From Psococerastis gibbosa (taxonomy: Eukaryota; Arthropoda; Insecta; Psocodea; Psocidae), in the NCBI GenBank assembly GCA_963971405.1, contig OZ020492.1, forward strand, positions 16,584,204 to 16,648,203: a stretch of 64,000 bases of DNA. Reading direction: 5' to 3'. Below the pieces are notes generated by a model that worked only from the letters and a program-made list of their open reading frames with translations, was not told the origin of the DNA and ran no database searches. A program made the translations under genes and the position numbers. Positions 63,441-64,000 of this stretch are shown in pieces (position 1 is the stretch's first letter; every line of letters begins with the position of its first letter).

Positions 63441-64000
63441 ATTATATATTAGGGCTGCCATATTCCGTGGTTTACCTCAGAATTCCGTGGGAAATAATTC
63501 TATTCCGGGATCAACAAGTTTTGAGTACCTAAGAACAGTGGGTACGTAGGTACGTAGGTACGTAGGCTACAGTTCAATGTGAAGGGTTGTAATACTGTAA
63601 TTTACTTTCGGCCTACGGTACTGCATGCTATTTTGGTGTTCTGTGCTGCTGACTATTCTGTAAAGTGCAGTGAAGTTTTCAATTGCAAACACTATATAAG
63701 TCTAATTAATTTTTAATTGTGGAATTTTAATTTTTCCGTTAATTATTTAGTAATATCAAAACACAAGCTTCTTTAATCCTATTTACATAATTTGAAATTT
63801 AGGTGTGTCACTGCTTCATCATTTAGCTTATTAGGTGCAGTAGTAGAAAAAAAAACTAAATGCACTAAATACTAATGATGGTAGGCTACGATGAGTACCA
63901 GGCTGGGCAGCCAAACGACTCCAGCCGTATTCCTAACTATTTTTAAATAATACGGAATACTCCGGAATTTTTTTAAATGTTGTTCCCCTTTATATGATAT
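63441..64000. other. Window end, nothing firmly recognised
   Basis: CATATTCCGTGG near 63470 and a partly inverted AATACGGAATAC near 63950 could be ends of an element cut by the window edge. (GTAC/GTAG) short repeats occur near 63540. Confidence 0.35.

Overview
This looks like a non-coding, repeat-dominated piece of an arthropod nuclear genome. I lean towards a hemipteran insect such as a delphacid planthopper, because the style of the ~860-bp repeat and of the SINEs resembles planthopper DNA as I remember it; no search was run. The DNA is AT-rich, has no operons, and contains introns with GT/AG borders and decaying retroelements of several classes.

Protein-coding content is sparse. (1) A three-exon gene at 19927-23463 (+) encodes a Myb/SANT-like DNA-binding protein with an acidic tandem-repeat middle and a C-terminal coiled coil; the exon phases fit exactly. 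(2) Two related intronless reading frames, 47948-48895 (-) and 54474-55349 (+), encode proteins with an N-terminal coiled coil and an SGNH/GDSL-hydrolase-like C-terminal domain. They are arranged head to head about 5.6 kb apart, and one has lost the catalytic signature. (3) One phase-matched internal exon of an unidentified larger gene lies at 61943-62110 (+).

The rest is mobile-element history. There are at least seven non-LTR retrotransposon 3' remnants (1-840, 3030-3200, 12738-13303, 18385-18800, 27735-27962, 34388-34650, 39050-40026), all 5'-truncated and frameshifted. Penelope-like element pieces carry GIY-YIG endonuclease remnants and a hammerhead-like terminal hairpin (6097-6370, 30204-30810, 31440-32062). 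A SINE family of about 350 bp begins at what looks like the exact first base of 5S rRNA and has target-site duplications of 11 and 15 bp. Three tRNA-like SINE families are also present. A cohort of short DNA transposons includes hAT-like elements with 8-bp duplications and poly-G tracts, a TTA-flanked (Harbinger-like) MITE family, TA-flanked (Tc1/mariner-like) MITEs, and a TTAA-flanked family. An ~860-bp non-coding family has five near-complete copies and many fragments.

Tandem repeats form a further layer. A satellite of about 146-195 bp is tandem at 11.3-12.1 kb and 53.0-53.6 kb and is scattered on both strands elsewhere. A dimeric higher-order repeat fills 59.4-61.3 kb. Several insertions can be ordered in time because uninserted copies of the host repeat lie in the same window, for example hAT into a dispersed repeat at 45.25 kb and hAT into a Penelope-like foldback at 30.39 kb.
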